This document shows, piece by piece, positions 45,220-56,745 of a stretch of DNA of 64,000 nucleotides. The stretch is from Myxocyprinus asiaticus. Its lineage: Eukaryota; Chordata; Actinopteri; Cypriniformes; Catostomidae. The DNA lies in NCBI RefSeq assembly GCF_019703515.2, contig NC_059365.1, forward strand, positions 41,932,501 through 41,996,500. The letters run 5' to 3'. A program made the translations under genes and the position numbers. The notes beneath the pieces are model-generated. The model did no database searches, was not told where the DNA came from, and saw only the letters and a list, made by a program, of their open reading frames with translations. Every line of letters begins with the position of its first letter. The stretch's first letter is position 1.

Positions 45220-46617
45220 CAAATGCAATAAAAAAAGTTATAAAATATGATACAAACAAAATAATGTATAAAAAATGTATATGTATTGGCAAACAGACTG
45301 ATGTCACAGTGAAATTGGAAACAGTAGGTTCACTTTCAAAACACTTTTGAAATGCAAAACACTGCCCCCAGTGATCAAAGCGATAAGTGTTGTTGGGCGT
45401 ATGGGCAAGTGTGAGCACTTAAGAGCTTCATTTTACAGGTGTAATGTTGTGAAGCAAGTTGTTTTCAGCTGTTCAAGCATTGGAATGTATTTTTTAAAAA
45501 CTGTACCCCACAATCCAAACCTAAAACTAACCATCAGTGAAGTAAAAATGTAATGTTAGAGCGAAAAATGCACCTCCGAATCACGGAAACACTAGAGCCA
45601 ATGCAAAAATCTCTTTGCATAATGCGGCCGATCCTAGGGTACTGGAACTCTAGGAAACAACATGCCATCTTCCCGTGTGATCATGTTGTGGCAAAGCAGT
45701 GTAAAATAAGTAAAATAAAAAAGTAAAATAATATTTCAAATGGAGTAATCAAGTAATATAAAAATAAAATAAAACAATGGCATAAAATAAAATATCAGAT
45801 TTACCAAACTGGAGATTCCACAAAAAGTAGAATTGTTTAAGATAAATGCATTAGGTAAACTGATACTGTCATAACAGTGTCACTCAAAATTACATTTTCA
45901 CATGCAATTTACTTTTTTTTTAAAGGATATGTTTTTAAAAATAATTTTGGAGAGTTGTGTAGGTCTTTAACACAGTGGATGAAAATGACATCCAGAGAAA
46001 GCTTGAGTTTTTCCACTGTCTTTCTTTGCCTTTGCCTGTCTACTGGACTCTACTTCCCTGCAGGCATTTTCCTTTCAGCTGCATTCAGCTGAGCAACGGT
46101 GTACTATCTCCACCAGAATACAGACAAAAGAATGATGATAAGTGGCATTTGTCACTTTGGGCAGATGTGTGATGAGCTTTCAGCTGCAGATGACACATGA
46201 TCAAACAACAGAGTGAATGGGCACTTAAGAGTATTTGGGTGGATTTGATTCCATTTATAGACTAATTAAACAAAAAACAAAAACACAACAAGTTCTTGGG
46301 AATTGTCTCTACACAGACAATTGTTCAGATGAAGGTAAGTTTGCACCAGCTTGATAATAAGTCTGCAGACCGATGTGTTCATGTTGCCTAATCTTGACTG
46401 ACTGAACAACGTAACCAGAGTTAGCTGTCAACCTTAAAGTAGGCTCCATGTCACACCTACCGATGACATGGACTAGTGGCAGTAAGATGTTTAGTACGAG
46501 GTTTTCTTAAAAGTTGGTGAGCTGTTATGAATCACTGAAATGAACTAAAGCACTTTTGTTTTGGCCATATTTTGTTCTAAATAAGGTCTCACCCATTCAC
46601 AAGTATACAGGGGCCTT
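45220..46617. other. No gene recognised
   Basis: Short ORFs, low-complexity 'aaataaaataaaat' at 45703-45800. Nothing else assigned. Confidence 0.35.
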
Positions 46618-46673
46618 AAAGTAATAGTTCACCCAAAAATGAAAATTCTCTCATCATTTACTCATCCTCATGC
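46618..46673 (+). repeat. Dispersed fish repeat, interrupted by a hAT-like element
   Basis: aatagttcacccaaaaatga, aaattctctcatcatttact, catcctcatgcc: the start of a very common cyprinid repeat. It breaks off at 46673, exactly where a CAGTGTTTGG end begins. Confidence 0.6.
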
Positions 46674-47361
46674 CCAGTGTTTGGTGTAATGCATTACTAA
46701 GTAATTAATTACAGTAATTAAATTACTTTTTTCTTGGAAAAAGTAAAGGGATTACTCTTCATTTTTCAGTAATTTAAATACAGTTACTTCTGATGTAATT
46801 GTGTTAAATACTGTATAGTCAAGTCATTTTTATTTGTATAGCGCCTTTCACAACACACATAGTTTCAAAGCAGCTTTACAGACGATCAGGCATTAACAGA
46901 AGATAAAACTGTAATATCTATAATGTCTTGAGTCATCATTGTGTAGTTTGATAAAATATGAAAATTTAATTACAATTTAAATGTAAATTGTTTAAAAATA
47001 AGTAATTAAATAATAATTGTATTTATAACCCCAGTGAGCAAGCCTAAGGCGACTACAGAACAATAGACTGTATAGACTATAGAACAATTCTATAAAAAAC
47101 AAATGTAACTTCTGATGTTAAAATTTATGTTTTTTTATTTTTTTTTAATTTAACACTGCCACCTTAAATTCTTTGGCCAGTTCAAGAATAATTTGTGATT
47201 TTATATGATTTATTTGAAAGAATTAAAAGAACAGTTCATCTGGTTGAGGTTAATATGGGTTTTAAAAAGTAATTAGTAATTAGTAATGGAATTACTTTTC
47301 AGACAGAGTCATTAGTACCGTAATCTAATTACACTGTAGAAGATGTAATTAGTAGTTAGTT
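46674..47361. mobile_element. hAT-like non-autonomous element, right end lost
   Basis: Starts cagtgtttggtgtaatgcat followed by the AT-rich 'attacta/gtaatta' subterminal sequence typical of fish hAT-type repeats, and fades near 47361 (ttagtaccgtaatctaatta). The right CAACACTG terminus was not found, so classification rests on the left end and composition. A LINE 3' fragment lies inside. Confidence 0.5.
46819..47066 (-). mobile_element. LINE 3'-end insertion with 9-bp target duplication
   Basis: 'tcaagtcatttttatttgta tagcgcctttcacaacacac' is the reverse complement of a common fish LINE 3' end (gcgctatacaaataaaaatga, cttgact tail). ACTGTATAG occurs on both sides (46810-46818, 47067-47075). The insertion is 248 bp and strongly 5'-truncated. 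Confidence 0.72.
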
Positions 47362-48104
47362 TTTAAAGCTAGGGTGTGTAATCCAGAGAGGCTAGCAGTT
47401 AGCAAGCTAGTTTTGAAAGCATAGAGCCCGCCCTCGCTTCAGAGGTGTCTCCAAAGCCACACCTCCTCTATCACACATGAACACAACGTAGCACCTGATA
47501 TGGTAGGTGTGGGTGAGAAACAGATCAATATTTAAGCCCTTAAACTCTGTTGGACTCGCCGGTGGGTCCAAAGAGGGGCACTAAAGTGCGGAAAAAGTTT
47601 ACGCTTAAAATGTTACAATTTCCATATACGTCCACAAGTCAGGCATATTACGTATCAGTTGGAAGCTTAGAATCAGACTTTTGCATTTATGTTACTTAAA
47701 ATATGAAATTAAGGCCTCAAAACATTTGCATTCAAAATTAGCGCCCTCTAGAGGTAATGGGGTAGAAATGATTATAGGAAATTAAAAGTCCTTCACATAG
47801 CACCTAAATAGACAAGTCATATATCAAATGAAAGCTCTCAGTCTCAGGAATGTGACTGGACAGTTTATTTTGTTGCCCTAATACCACAGTTCAAAAGATT
47901 TTCAAAAGAATCACAAAGTGAAATATGATTTCTGTAAGTCATCAAATACAAACTTCTCTTTTATGCGCCGATCACTGCTGTAAGCCCCAAATAGCTAAAA
48001 ACGTTATATCTGCTTTTACCTTACGCAGTTATTAAAACAAATTAGCAATTTTTTTACATGTCTGTGAGCTTGCTTGGCTGAATAATCTAATGTTATATCT
48101 TAGA
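47362..48104. other. No gene; dispersed repeat pieces
   Basis: 'agctagggtgtgtaatccag' (47370) and 'gtgggtgagaaacagatcaa' (47509) are pieces of common fish repeats. No coding content seen. Confidence 0.4.
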
Positions 48105-49127
48105 TGTCCTTTCATCATCTCGGCTGGAGGGACAGGCTCTATCATGCAACTGCGCAGAAGGGTAGAGATCTCCACACGCTAGGTAGTGGCATTCTCACTC
48201 TTCACCGAGGTGAAGTGGACGCCGCTGAACCTGGGCGGGCGCCTGGCGAACTGAATCACGTAGCCGAGTCGGACGGTCCGGGTCAGCCATCGCGATGGGT
48301 TGGAAAGCGCGAGCCAAGCACCCAAACTCTGGGCGAGGGGGACCAAGGGAATGATCACATCGGACATACCAGCGGGTGGGGCGGAGCAGCGGGGCGAAGC
48401 TCGAGGTGCCACGTCGAGGGAATTCGAGCCCCGTGGCCATGCTGAGTCCAGGGATATTGAAGCACTTATCTGGCTCCTATCGCCCACCATAAGATTGGCC
48501 GAGGAGGGGAGGAGGAGTCTCGTCCCCGTAGTCCACCGGATCCAATCCCATGTGGGCATGTTTGTGCCAAAGCTGGGCGCACAGGGGTTGGGGGACCACC
48601 GCTGGAGCGCCATACCTGCAAAGATGGAACGGTGGACGGTGGTCGTGATGACGGCCGTGCGCACCGGACATGTGACCCAGGGAACAAGAAAACTGCTCTT
48701 TTGTTGAATTTTTGGTTACCGCAGCCTCTTGGGCATGCGTCGAAATTAAATGAAAATGAAACAAAAGATTCACCTCCCGGCCCTCCACCGGGGGATGGAG
48801 TGGTCTGCTCACCAGCTCCAGAGAAGCGGGTCTCCTTGCCACTGGGTCGCCCATCTTAGGGGCACTTCGAAGCCTTCCTTCCCCGGTTCTGGGTGGCCGG
48901 CCGTGAGATGGGTGGCGTCTGCTTCCTGCACTGGGTTCCATGCCGGGGCCGGGCACAGGGGTGGGCTGTGGCGGAGCCGGTGTTGTAGTTGCAGGAGGAC
49001 GCCATTGGCGACGAGTAGACGGAGTGCGGGGTTTTGAGCCGCGCCGGGGCAGGATGTGCTGTATGGCCTCCGTCTGCTGCTTCACCGCCAAGAACTGCTG
49101 GGAAAATTCCTCGATGGTGTCGCTGTT
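48105..49127 (-). mobile_element. DIRS internal fragment (gag end to RT start), minus strand
   Basis: The reverse complement matches 34965-35951 of the complete DIRS: the 3' part of gag and the region up to the first RT block. Examples are tccctccagccgagatgatg at the plus-strand start and the gcagttcttggcggtgaagc counterpart near 49080. Neither terminal repeats nor the YR region are attached. On the minus strand the gag end reads FSQQFLAVKQQTEAIQHIL (about 49115-49059), as in the other copies. It is broken and inactive. Confidence 0.85.
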
Positions 49128-49778
49128 GCTAAAGAGAGAGAGAAAGTGTGGATGTTCTTGTGAAGACATCCTCACATTTTTTTTTCTGTATTTATCCATT
49201 AATATTTAATTTACATCAGCCACTGAATGAACAATGACTTGTGGAGCTTTGTGTCTGATCTACACCCACAAGACTTGCTCACTCGTGCTTTGATTTTTTG
49301 ATCGCATAATTATTGGGGCAGATTTCTAGAGAGAGAGAGAAAAGCTTTCTCCTATTAAATAAAGCTTTACAAACACAAGATATTAGCTCTGTTTCAAAAC
49401 CGAGTGAGCTGCCTGCCAAGACAGTATTTTAAGGCAGCTTATGCATGCTTGCAACGTGAAGGCTGTTCCACAAGGTAGGCAACAAGCTAATGCTGCTTTC
49501 TAAGATACCTATTTTTGGTTAAAGTCTAAGGCAGCAATGTATTGCTGATTATATACTTGCATTTCATTCAATACTGATCAGTGTCAATAAAAAATGAGTG
49601 AGTTTACCCAATATTAGTGTGTGAAATTTATTTTTATGTTTATTAGAGTAGGACATTGTTAGTTAGCAACTTGTGAAACTCTTGAAATCAAATGGAATCA
49701 ATTTGTCATGTTTTTTGTGTGCTTCACATGAGTACTGATATTTGTGTGCCATGTGTACCGCAACGTACAGCATTCCAA
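49128..49778. other. No gene recognised
   Basis: Spacer between the DIRS fragment and the 3' side of the L1-like LINE. A (GA)n patch lies at 49329-49340. Confidence 0.35.
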
Positions 49779-52741
49779 ACAAAAACCACATTTTCAAAGG
49801 ATCTCAACACTCCACTCTCATATAGGTCACCGAGTGTTGTAACCCTGCTCACAATTCACTCTGACCAGCAGAAAGGGGACTTATTAATACATAATTTTGG
49901 GTTCGGCCATATGCTCGAGCAGCATTTAAATAAATGTCCGAATTAAACACTCGGGACACTTTAGTCCATACCGAGTGCAAATGCGAGATAAGAGGGTGTA
50001 ACTTAACTTCTCCGGTTAGTTTAATAGAAATGCTTTGCAATGGCGAAATAAGGGCAAGAACTTCCCATTCAATACAAAACCAGGGAGGGGCTCTCTCAGG
50101 TGGAAGCGACCAATGAGCTAAATGTCTGAGACCTAATGCATAATTATAAAACAAAATCTTGGGTAGGCCTAGCCCACCTTTGTCAATCTTACTGCTTACT
50201 GAAATGTAATCTGGTATGTTTACCATTCCAAATGAAGGACTTCGCTATGCTATCAAATTGCTTGAAATAAGAGAGGGGTACATCTATAGGGAGAGACTGT
50301 AGCAGGTAGTTGAATATTGGAATACAGTTCATTTTAATAACATTAACCTTCCCAATCATAGATAAATGTAATGAAGCCCACCTGCCCACATTGCTCAAAA
50401 ACCTTTTTATTAAAGGGTCAAAATTAACTCTAAATAAATCACACAAATTTGCTGGGAATAAAATACCCAAATACTGTTTGGGCCACTGAAAGGCACCCGG
50501 CTGAAAAGCCGTTACCGGGCAGTACACTGTCAGAGCCAAAGCTTCAGATTTAGACCAATTAACTCTGTATCCCGAGAACTTAGAAAAGGAATGAATAATT
50601 CTGTGGAGGCAACAGATAGATCTAGTAGGGTTGGAGACGAATAATAAAATATCATCTGCGTAAAGCAAAAGCTTATGCGCCACAGCTCCCGCCACTACCC
50701 CTGGAAAATCGTCCTCCTTTCTTATCGCGGCTGCTAATGGTTCCAGGGCAAGACAGAAAAATAATTGGGAAAGAGGGCAACCCTGCCAGGTGCCCCTAAC
50801 CAGAGTAAAATAATCTGAAATTGATCCATTCGTTTGTACTGCCGCTACCGGGTGTCTATAAAGTAACTTAAACCAACCAATAAAAGTATTCCCGAACCCA
50901 TACATTTCCAAAATCTTAAAAAGATAATCCAATTCTACAATATCAAAAGTCTTTTCGGCATCAAGTGAGATGGCAGCGACTGGAGCCTGATCATTCGCCA
51001 CTGACCACATGATATTGATGAAACGCCTAATGTTATTAGAAGAGCTACGGCCCCGAATAAACCCCACCTGATCTATATGTATAAGAGATGTCATAACTTT
51101 ACTTAATCGGTTAGCCAATATTTTTGACAATAGTTTAACATCTAGCTGGATCAGGGAAATTGGACTGTATCTCTTACACTCTCTTGGATCTTTGTCTTTT
51201 ACGAATCAGACTGATCCGAGCTTGCGTCATGGTTGGTGGAAGCTTTCCATTCTTTAATGATTCCGTATAAACCTCTAGCAAAAGTGGAGCCAATTCTGTA
51301 GCATAAGATCTGAAAAACTCAGCGGCAAAGCCATCTGGCACCGGAGCCTTGCCTGTAGGCAAGGCCTTAATTACCTCGCCAAGCTCCTTTAAATTTATCT
51401 CAGAATCAAGAGAATTTTATTGCTCAGCAATCAGTTTAGGAAATTCTAATGGTTCCACAAAGTTTTGAATATCCTCATCAGTAGACGAAGACGTGGAACT
51501 ATAGAGATCAAGATAGAATTATTTTAAAGCATTATTAATATTAATGGCTGGGGTAAATGTTTCACCACCAGCAGATTTGACTGAGGAAATGGTAGAAAAA
51601 GACTCCCTCTGTTTTATATATCTAGCCAGAAGTTTTGTTGCCTTGTCCCCCAACTCAGAGTATGACTGTCTTGCCCTGAATAGCCAAAACTCCACCTTCC
51701 ATGACAAAATAGTATTATATCTGCATTTCATCGGGTCAATTCTCTGAGGCCATCAGACAACATTCGGCACTTCAGCTCTGCCTTGGCACTTTTAATATTC
51801 CCTTCCAACTCCACGGGTTCTCGTGCTTTGGATTTTTTGGTGATTGAGGCATACTGTATGATCCGGCCCCTAAGAACTGCTTTAAGTGCCTCCCAAGCCA
51901 CACCCACAGAGGACACTGAGGACCAGTTGGTCTCCATATAAACATTGATTTCAGCCTTTAACTTTATTTGGAATTCAGGATTTTGCAAAAGGGATAAATT
52001 AAAGCGCCAACTATATGATTTCCTTTTCTCCATATGTGGCAACACCTCTAAATTCACCAGGGTGTGAACTGAAATGTTTCCAATTGAGCAGTCAACAACA
52101 GATGAAATGAAGGACTTAGATATAAAAAAAAAAAAAATCTATTCAAGAATAAATCTTATGGACTAATGAAAAAATGTATAGTCCCTAACAGATCGGTTCA
52201 AAAGTCTCCAAATATCTGTAAGACCAAGATTTTTACACATCCTGTGAAGCATCAATGTTGCTCTAGGGGGCTTACACACTTTTGTTTCACTATGATCAAG
52301 GACTGAGTCCATCAAAAGATTAAAGTCTCCTCCCAATATTATATCATGAGGGATGCCAGCGGCATGCAACATCCCTTCAAGATCTATAAAATAGCCCTGA
52401 TCATCAAGTGCGTTAATATTAGCCAAAATAAGACTTTGCCCCTGAATTTCTGCTTAAACAATAATGACTCTTCCTAATTTATCTTTAATCTGTTTGAGAT
52501 ATTTGAATTGTAGATGCTTACTTATCAGTGTAATGACTCGCCTGCTCTTACTTGACATGTCCACCCCATATCTTCCCAAATTTTTCAGCTTCCTGCGGTG
52601 AAAAATGGTTTCTTGAAGAAACACTATATCATATTTCTTATGCTTAAGAAGAGAAATAACCTTCCTTCTTTTTATGGGGTGCCCCAACCCATTCACATTC
52701 CACGTGGAGAGAGACAATCCACTCATATTAACATTTGACAT
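49779..52741 (-). pseudogene. L1-like ORF2: endonuclease and reverse transcriptase
   Basis: Starts MSNVNMSGLSLSTWNVNGLG. Endonuclease blocks: STWNVNGL, FLQETIF, ILGGDFNLLMD, and a late DYTFFH. The His-containing SRID-type end is only visible after a frameshift near 52140. Middle region: WKVEFWLFRARQSYSELGDK, LPTGKAPVPDGFAAEFFR. RT: NRLSKVMTSLIHIDQVGFIRG, ISLDAEKTFDIVELDYLF, GTWQGCPLSQLFFCLALEPL, and catalytic YADDILLF (about 50668-50645). Downstream are KGGLGLPKILFYNYALGLRH and a final ESGVLRSFENVVF at about 49790. At least six stops or frameshifts (e.g. near 52453, 52162, 51518, 51173). RT motif residues are already drifting (GTW for GTR). Confidence 0.85.
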
Positions 52742-52949
52742 TTTGACATATTAAAAAAATAGATTGTGTCAAAAACAAAATTATAAAGACCACATTCCAA
52801 CATTAGTGCAACAATCAAACCCAAATGGCATCCATCCCTCTAAACTCAAACAGTCCATGTATGCCTACGAGAGCCCCCGTGACAACTTTGCTGTTGGATT
52901 GCTCAATTCTGGTGTTTCTATACAAATTTTGTGAGACAGGATTACACAA

Positions 52950-53335
52950 CAAAAGATAATCTATAAAACAAACTCCAGCCGCTAGGTGGAAACAGCTAAA
53001 AAAATAAAAAAATAAAAACTTTCCTTGGACAGTCAAACGAATGTTCAGTGAGCCGGCCCATTCAGCTGCTACATGAGTGCAACAAATTACCTAATCACTC
53101 CAATGACTAAATACTCCACAAAACAAACTCCAGTCAATAGGAGGCATAAGCACAAAGAATGTGCAGATTCATCCACACAACTGTCCCGAAGGAGCGTTAC
53201 TCCACAAAACAAACTCCAGCCGCTAGGCAGAACCAGGACAAAAGAAACAAAAAAGGTGCTCAGTTTCCTCGGACAGCCAAGTGGATACTCAGTGAGTTGG
53301 TCCATTTGGCAGGAATGTGAGTACCACAAAATAAC
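52950..53335. repeat. Tandem repeats in the L1-like inter-ORF spacer
   Basis: 'caaaacaaactccagccgctagg' occurs at 52966 and 53205, and in part at 53117 (caaaacaaactccagtcaat). The longer units also share 'ccttggacagtcaaacgaat / cctcggacagccaagtggat' and 'gttcagtgagccggcccatt / ctcagtgagttggtccattt'. Period about 240 bp with an extra partial unit. Confidence 0.75.
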
Positions 53336-53339
53336 TTAC

Positions 53340-54126
53340 TCAGTTCATTGACTTTATGAAGGACATCGCTTGCTGTGGACATGTAAATATTTTACGGCCA
53401 TCCTTAGCATCTATTCTCAATTTGGCAGGGAACATGAGTGCAATAGCGACCTTCTGTTGATGTAAGAGTTTCTTGCATTCCTTGAATCGATCACGTTTCT
53501 CTCTTGCCAATCTTGCAAAGTTTGGGAACAAGAAAATGCTATGATTCTTCCAAGAAAGCCTTCCTTTACTCCTCGCCTCGTGTAACACGAGATCTTTATC
53601 GGATGATCTCATAAATTTGGCCAGAATTGTTAGGGGCCTGTCTCCCTCAGCAGGTCGCTGAGCCGGAACCCTGTGAGCTTGCTCGATTTCCAGTTTATGG
53701 GCTGTTATGTTGAGCAGACTCGGAAAGAGCCCGTCCAGGAATTTCACCATATCCTCACCCTCTGCTCCCTCAGGAATTCCAACAATACAGACGTCATTCT
53801 GCCGGCTACGGTTCTCCATATCTTCCAACTTCTCCCAGACATGCTCTAAATCCACCTTGGTCGCCAGCGGATTAGCAGATAATTCCCTCTCCGATGACTC
53901 CAGATAATCCATTTGCTTCTTGACATCCCCCAGTCTTGTAACCACCTCAGTGAATTTCGTCTCCATGGCAGTGATCAATCGACGTATTACAGCAAGATCG
54001 TCCAAGTCAGCAACGACCTTCGTCAGCATTGCCAACATGTTCAACATTTCTAGCCAAAATTCCCTCATTTCTCCGACCAAATCGACTCCTGGGTTTGTGG
54101 CCTGCTGCTCAGGGACATCAGCTTGA
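53340..54126 (-). CDS. L1-like ORF1 protein (open frame, start lost)
   Basis: An open minus-strand frame runs from KTHAQADVPEQQATNPGVDL (54126) through the ATG at 54080 to the TGA near 53340, about 260 codons. It has a coiled-coil-like region (VRRLITAMETKFTEVVTRLG type, residues 25-80), then an RRM-like and C-terminal domain of L1 ORF1 type: EDMENRSRQNDVCIVGIPEG, AHKLEIEQAHRV, RPLTILAKFM, FPNFARLAREKR, LLHQQKVAIALMFPAKLRI. Such proteins bind RNA as trimers in the L1 particle. The normal start is probably lost in the duplicated hairpin region (in-frame stop upstream at about 54142). The best supported remaining start is ATG 54080. The long open frame contrasts with the ruined ORF2. Confidence 0.75.
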
Positions 54127-54130
54127 GCAT

Positions 54131-54155
54131 GTGTCTTTTAATGTCTAAAAGACAC
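54131..54155. repeat. Perfect hairpin at the ORF1 5' end, with duplicated copy
   Basis: GTGTCTTTTA, loop ATGTC, TAAAAGACAC: a 10-bp perfect stem. The same gtgtcttttaatgtctaa recurs at 54166-54183, so 35 bp is duplicated in tandem. It sits where the ORF1 start should be. Confidence 0.75.
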
Positions 54156-54330
54156 ATGCAAAGAAGTGTCTTTTAATGTCTAAATTTTGAATTCTTTGAC
54201 AATTTTCCTCCTAAAACAGTTATGGAACAGAGTGTATCGAATCTCACCGGTTGATGACATTAATAGTGTTAATACAAGCAAAGTCCGCAGAGCTCGCCGT
54301 TCACACATCCAAACTTTGCATGGCGTCACG

Positions 54331-55988
54331 TGACTCCTGAGACAGGTGGGTTTTAATCACACACTTCATTATTCTGAGTTACTTTGTTTATTTTTGGTTT
54401 CCATTAAAAGCTGCATTTAGATCCTTATTCCATGTCTGCCTCGTTACATCACCATTGCACAGAACAGCTTATCCTTTGACTGTTGTATAACTTCTGCAAT
54501 ACTAAAGCTGCATTCCACTTTAAGTTGAATGTGGTATATTCCTACTTTATATCTCTGAATTCCGACCATAACGACATTCCATTTCCCTGTTCATGGAAGA
54601 CGACAATAAGGAAACAAAATGGCATTGCAGGTTTTGAATTGTCAACAAAGTCCACTTTGGAGCACATATTAAACTGGATACTTTCCTGATGTCAGATTTT
54701 AAAAGTTAATAAACAAAATAGCATAGAAGAAATCCAATATAATATGTGCGTGAATTTATTAATACACACCTGTATACCTATAGAATGAACTTCATCAACA
54801 GTTGAAAAGTAATTTCCTCATCGAATTCAGTGCATACTATGAAAGTCGGATGGAGCCGGTGTTGCCGCATAAGTTTCTAAGCTGAAAGTCCAACATCAAG
54901 TTCCATTGTATTGCACTTTTACAAGTAGGAAATTGGAAATTCCAACTGACCATGTTGAATGAAGTGCATTTTAGCGATAGCACTGTTTACATTGAACTGA
55001 ATACAGAATTAGTGCCTTTCTCTGTATACAATCTTTTATCGATATTATCTATTTTGTTTTGCTTGTTGTCTGGGACTGTCTCCTGCTGTTTTTGCCAGTC
55101 CCTCTGTTCATAATCTTTATCTTTTCACTGTGAAATAAAAGGCAAGCGAATTGGCTGCATGAAATATAAGATTGTAAACATCTGATGCTCTGATAAGGAG
55201 TAGAATGGCACAGGAGACTCTCCTGAGAGACAGTGTAAGAGGATCCTCCCTCCACACCCAATCTGGGACTGTTTGCCCTGACCACCCATATAGAGCCCAG
55301 AGAAAAGGCCCCTGGCTCCAGAGAACAGCTAGAACTCATTCACTCATTCTTTATTATGAAATGCCCATTGCTTTGTTGAGGAGACTTTTCATAGTACTGT
55401 TCACTGAAGCACTTGTGTGATTGAGCATTGTTATCCTACAGTATAAACACCAAATTAATCACAAAATGTTTTGATCATTTCAAGAGAGCTGTAGTTTCTA
55501 GGAGATGTGTTTCATGGGCAAATGCACGATGCACACCAGGTCTAAATGAATCCTGATGGAAATGTCTCAACAGTTTTTGCTCCCAAAAAGGCTGAGCTGA
55601 AAATGTGATCACACAGGCCAGCTGCAAAACGAGATCGTTATAAAAAAGAAAACCTGATTAAAACTTACACTGCAGTGCCCCCAGGTGTTGAGAGTTGGTA
55701 TTACATATTGAATAACACTACTGTACAGCAGTTTGTTGTGGTGTAGTTCCACAGGGATGTATGCAATTTTTGTCTCATTCACTGATATAGAAGCAAGCAT
55801 TACCCACAGTGAGAAAAGTTGGATTAGATGAATCCATATCTAATATCTTCTTCTATATACAAATTCTTTAGATGTTTTTTCTACTGTTTATATCTTGCAC
55901 TGTTAATATCTTGCAGTACCATTTATATCTCATCATATTTTTGCCAGCAGTATGTTTAATATAATAGTTTAATTATTGTCATGATACA

Positions 55989-56019
<31 letters not shown>

Positions 56020-56640
56020 GTCTTGTCTTGTCTTCATTATCATTGACAAAATCAAAAAACCCTTCATCAACACTGAGTGTGGTTAGAAAAATCAGCCCGC
56101 ACATGTCCAGTGTTTGAGCACTCTGTTGCTGATTAAATTTGCATCATGTGTCCTGTACGCAGACACCTATCATTCGCATCTGACCAAAGTATACTTTGGG
56201 CTCCATATGACACTTTGGAAACCATGACAAAAATCTGTCTTGCCTTTAAGTCATCTATAGACTTATCACTTTTCCTAATCTTAGTGCCACTCTTTGGGGC
56301 TGTTTTGCATCTGTCCATGCTGTTTTTAAGTGTTTTTTTTCCTATATAAACATGCGCTAGACAGACATCTTTTACCGCCGTGCCACGTTTTCTGCAGGAG
56401 AGCAACGTTTAACTTAAAAATTGTCTCAAGACACCTGCATTTTTCTCTTTTCATGGCACTGCGTCTTGATTTTTTGTGCAAATATGTTATTAGTGTGAAC
56501 GGCCCCTTTCTCTATCTTCGATCCAAGGTCTTTAAGGGATGGCAAAGCTGGGTGCATGAAATATTCTGGAATGAAGCATTATGGGGGCCGTTTTTTATGT
56601 TCAAATGTAAAAAATAATGTACAATACATTAAAAAATCTA
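54331..56640. other. No gene recognised
   Basis: AT-rich spacer. ORFs below 100 codons with no recognisable family. A run of 29 T lies at 55991-56019. Confidence 0.35.
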
Positions 56641-56745
56641 TTTTTTTTAACCCAAATGTTGGGTCATTTTTTTGGGTTATTTTCTCAGTGTTGGGTAGTT
56701 TTTTGTTACCCAGTCACTGGGTTAGTGTCTCACTGACAACAATGC
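56641..56745. repeat. Short AACCCA/TGGGTT inverted-repeat cluster
   Basis: ttaacccaaatgttgggtca, ttttttgggttattttctca, gttacccagtcactgggtta: several short inverted repeats of TGGGTT. A similar patch occurs at 20331-20380 (gttgggttattgtaacccaa). Possibly a small MITE family. Ends unclear. Confidence 0.4.

Larger units (their letters stand above)
49779..54330 (-). mobile_element. L1/Tx1-like LINE, minus strand, 3'-truncated
   Basis: Minus-strand order: leader (54330-54127), ORF1 (54126-53340), spacer with tandem repeats (53339-52742), ORF2 with endonuclease and RT (52741-49779). There is no poly(A) tail or 3' UTR: homology stops abruptly near 49779, still inside ORF2. That suggests a later deletion, because LINEs normally lose the 5' end. 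Confidence 0.82.

Noticed and set aside
53073..53351. 92-codon plus-strand ORF
   Set aside because: It spans the tandem repeats of the L1-like spacer and is antisense to the element; no similarity recognised.
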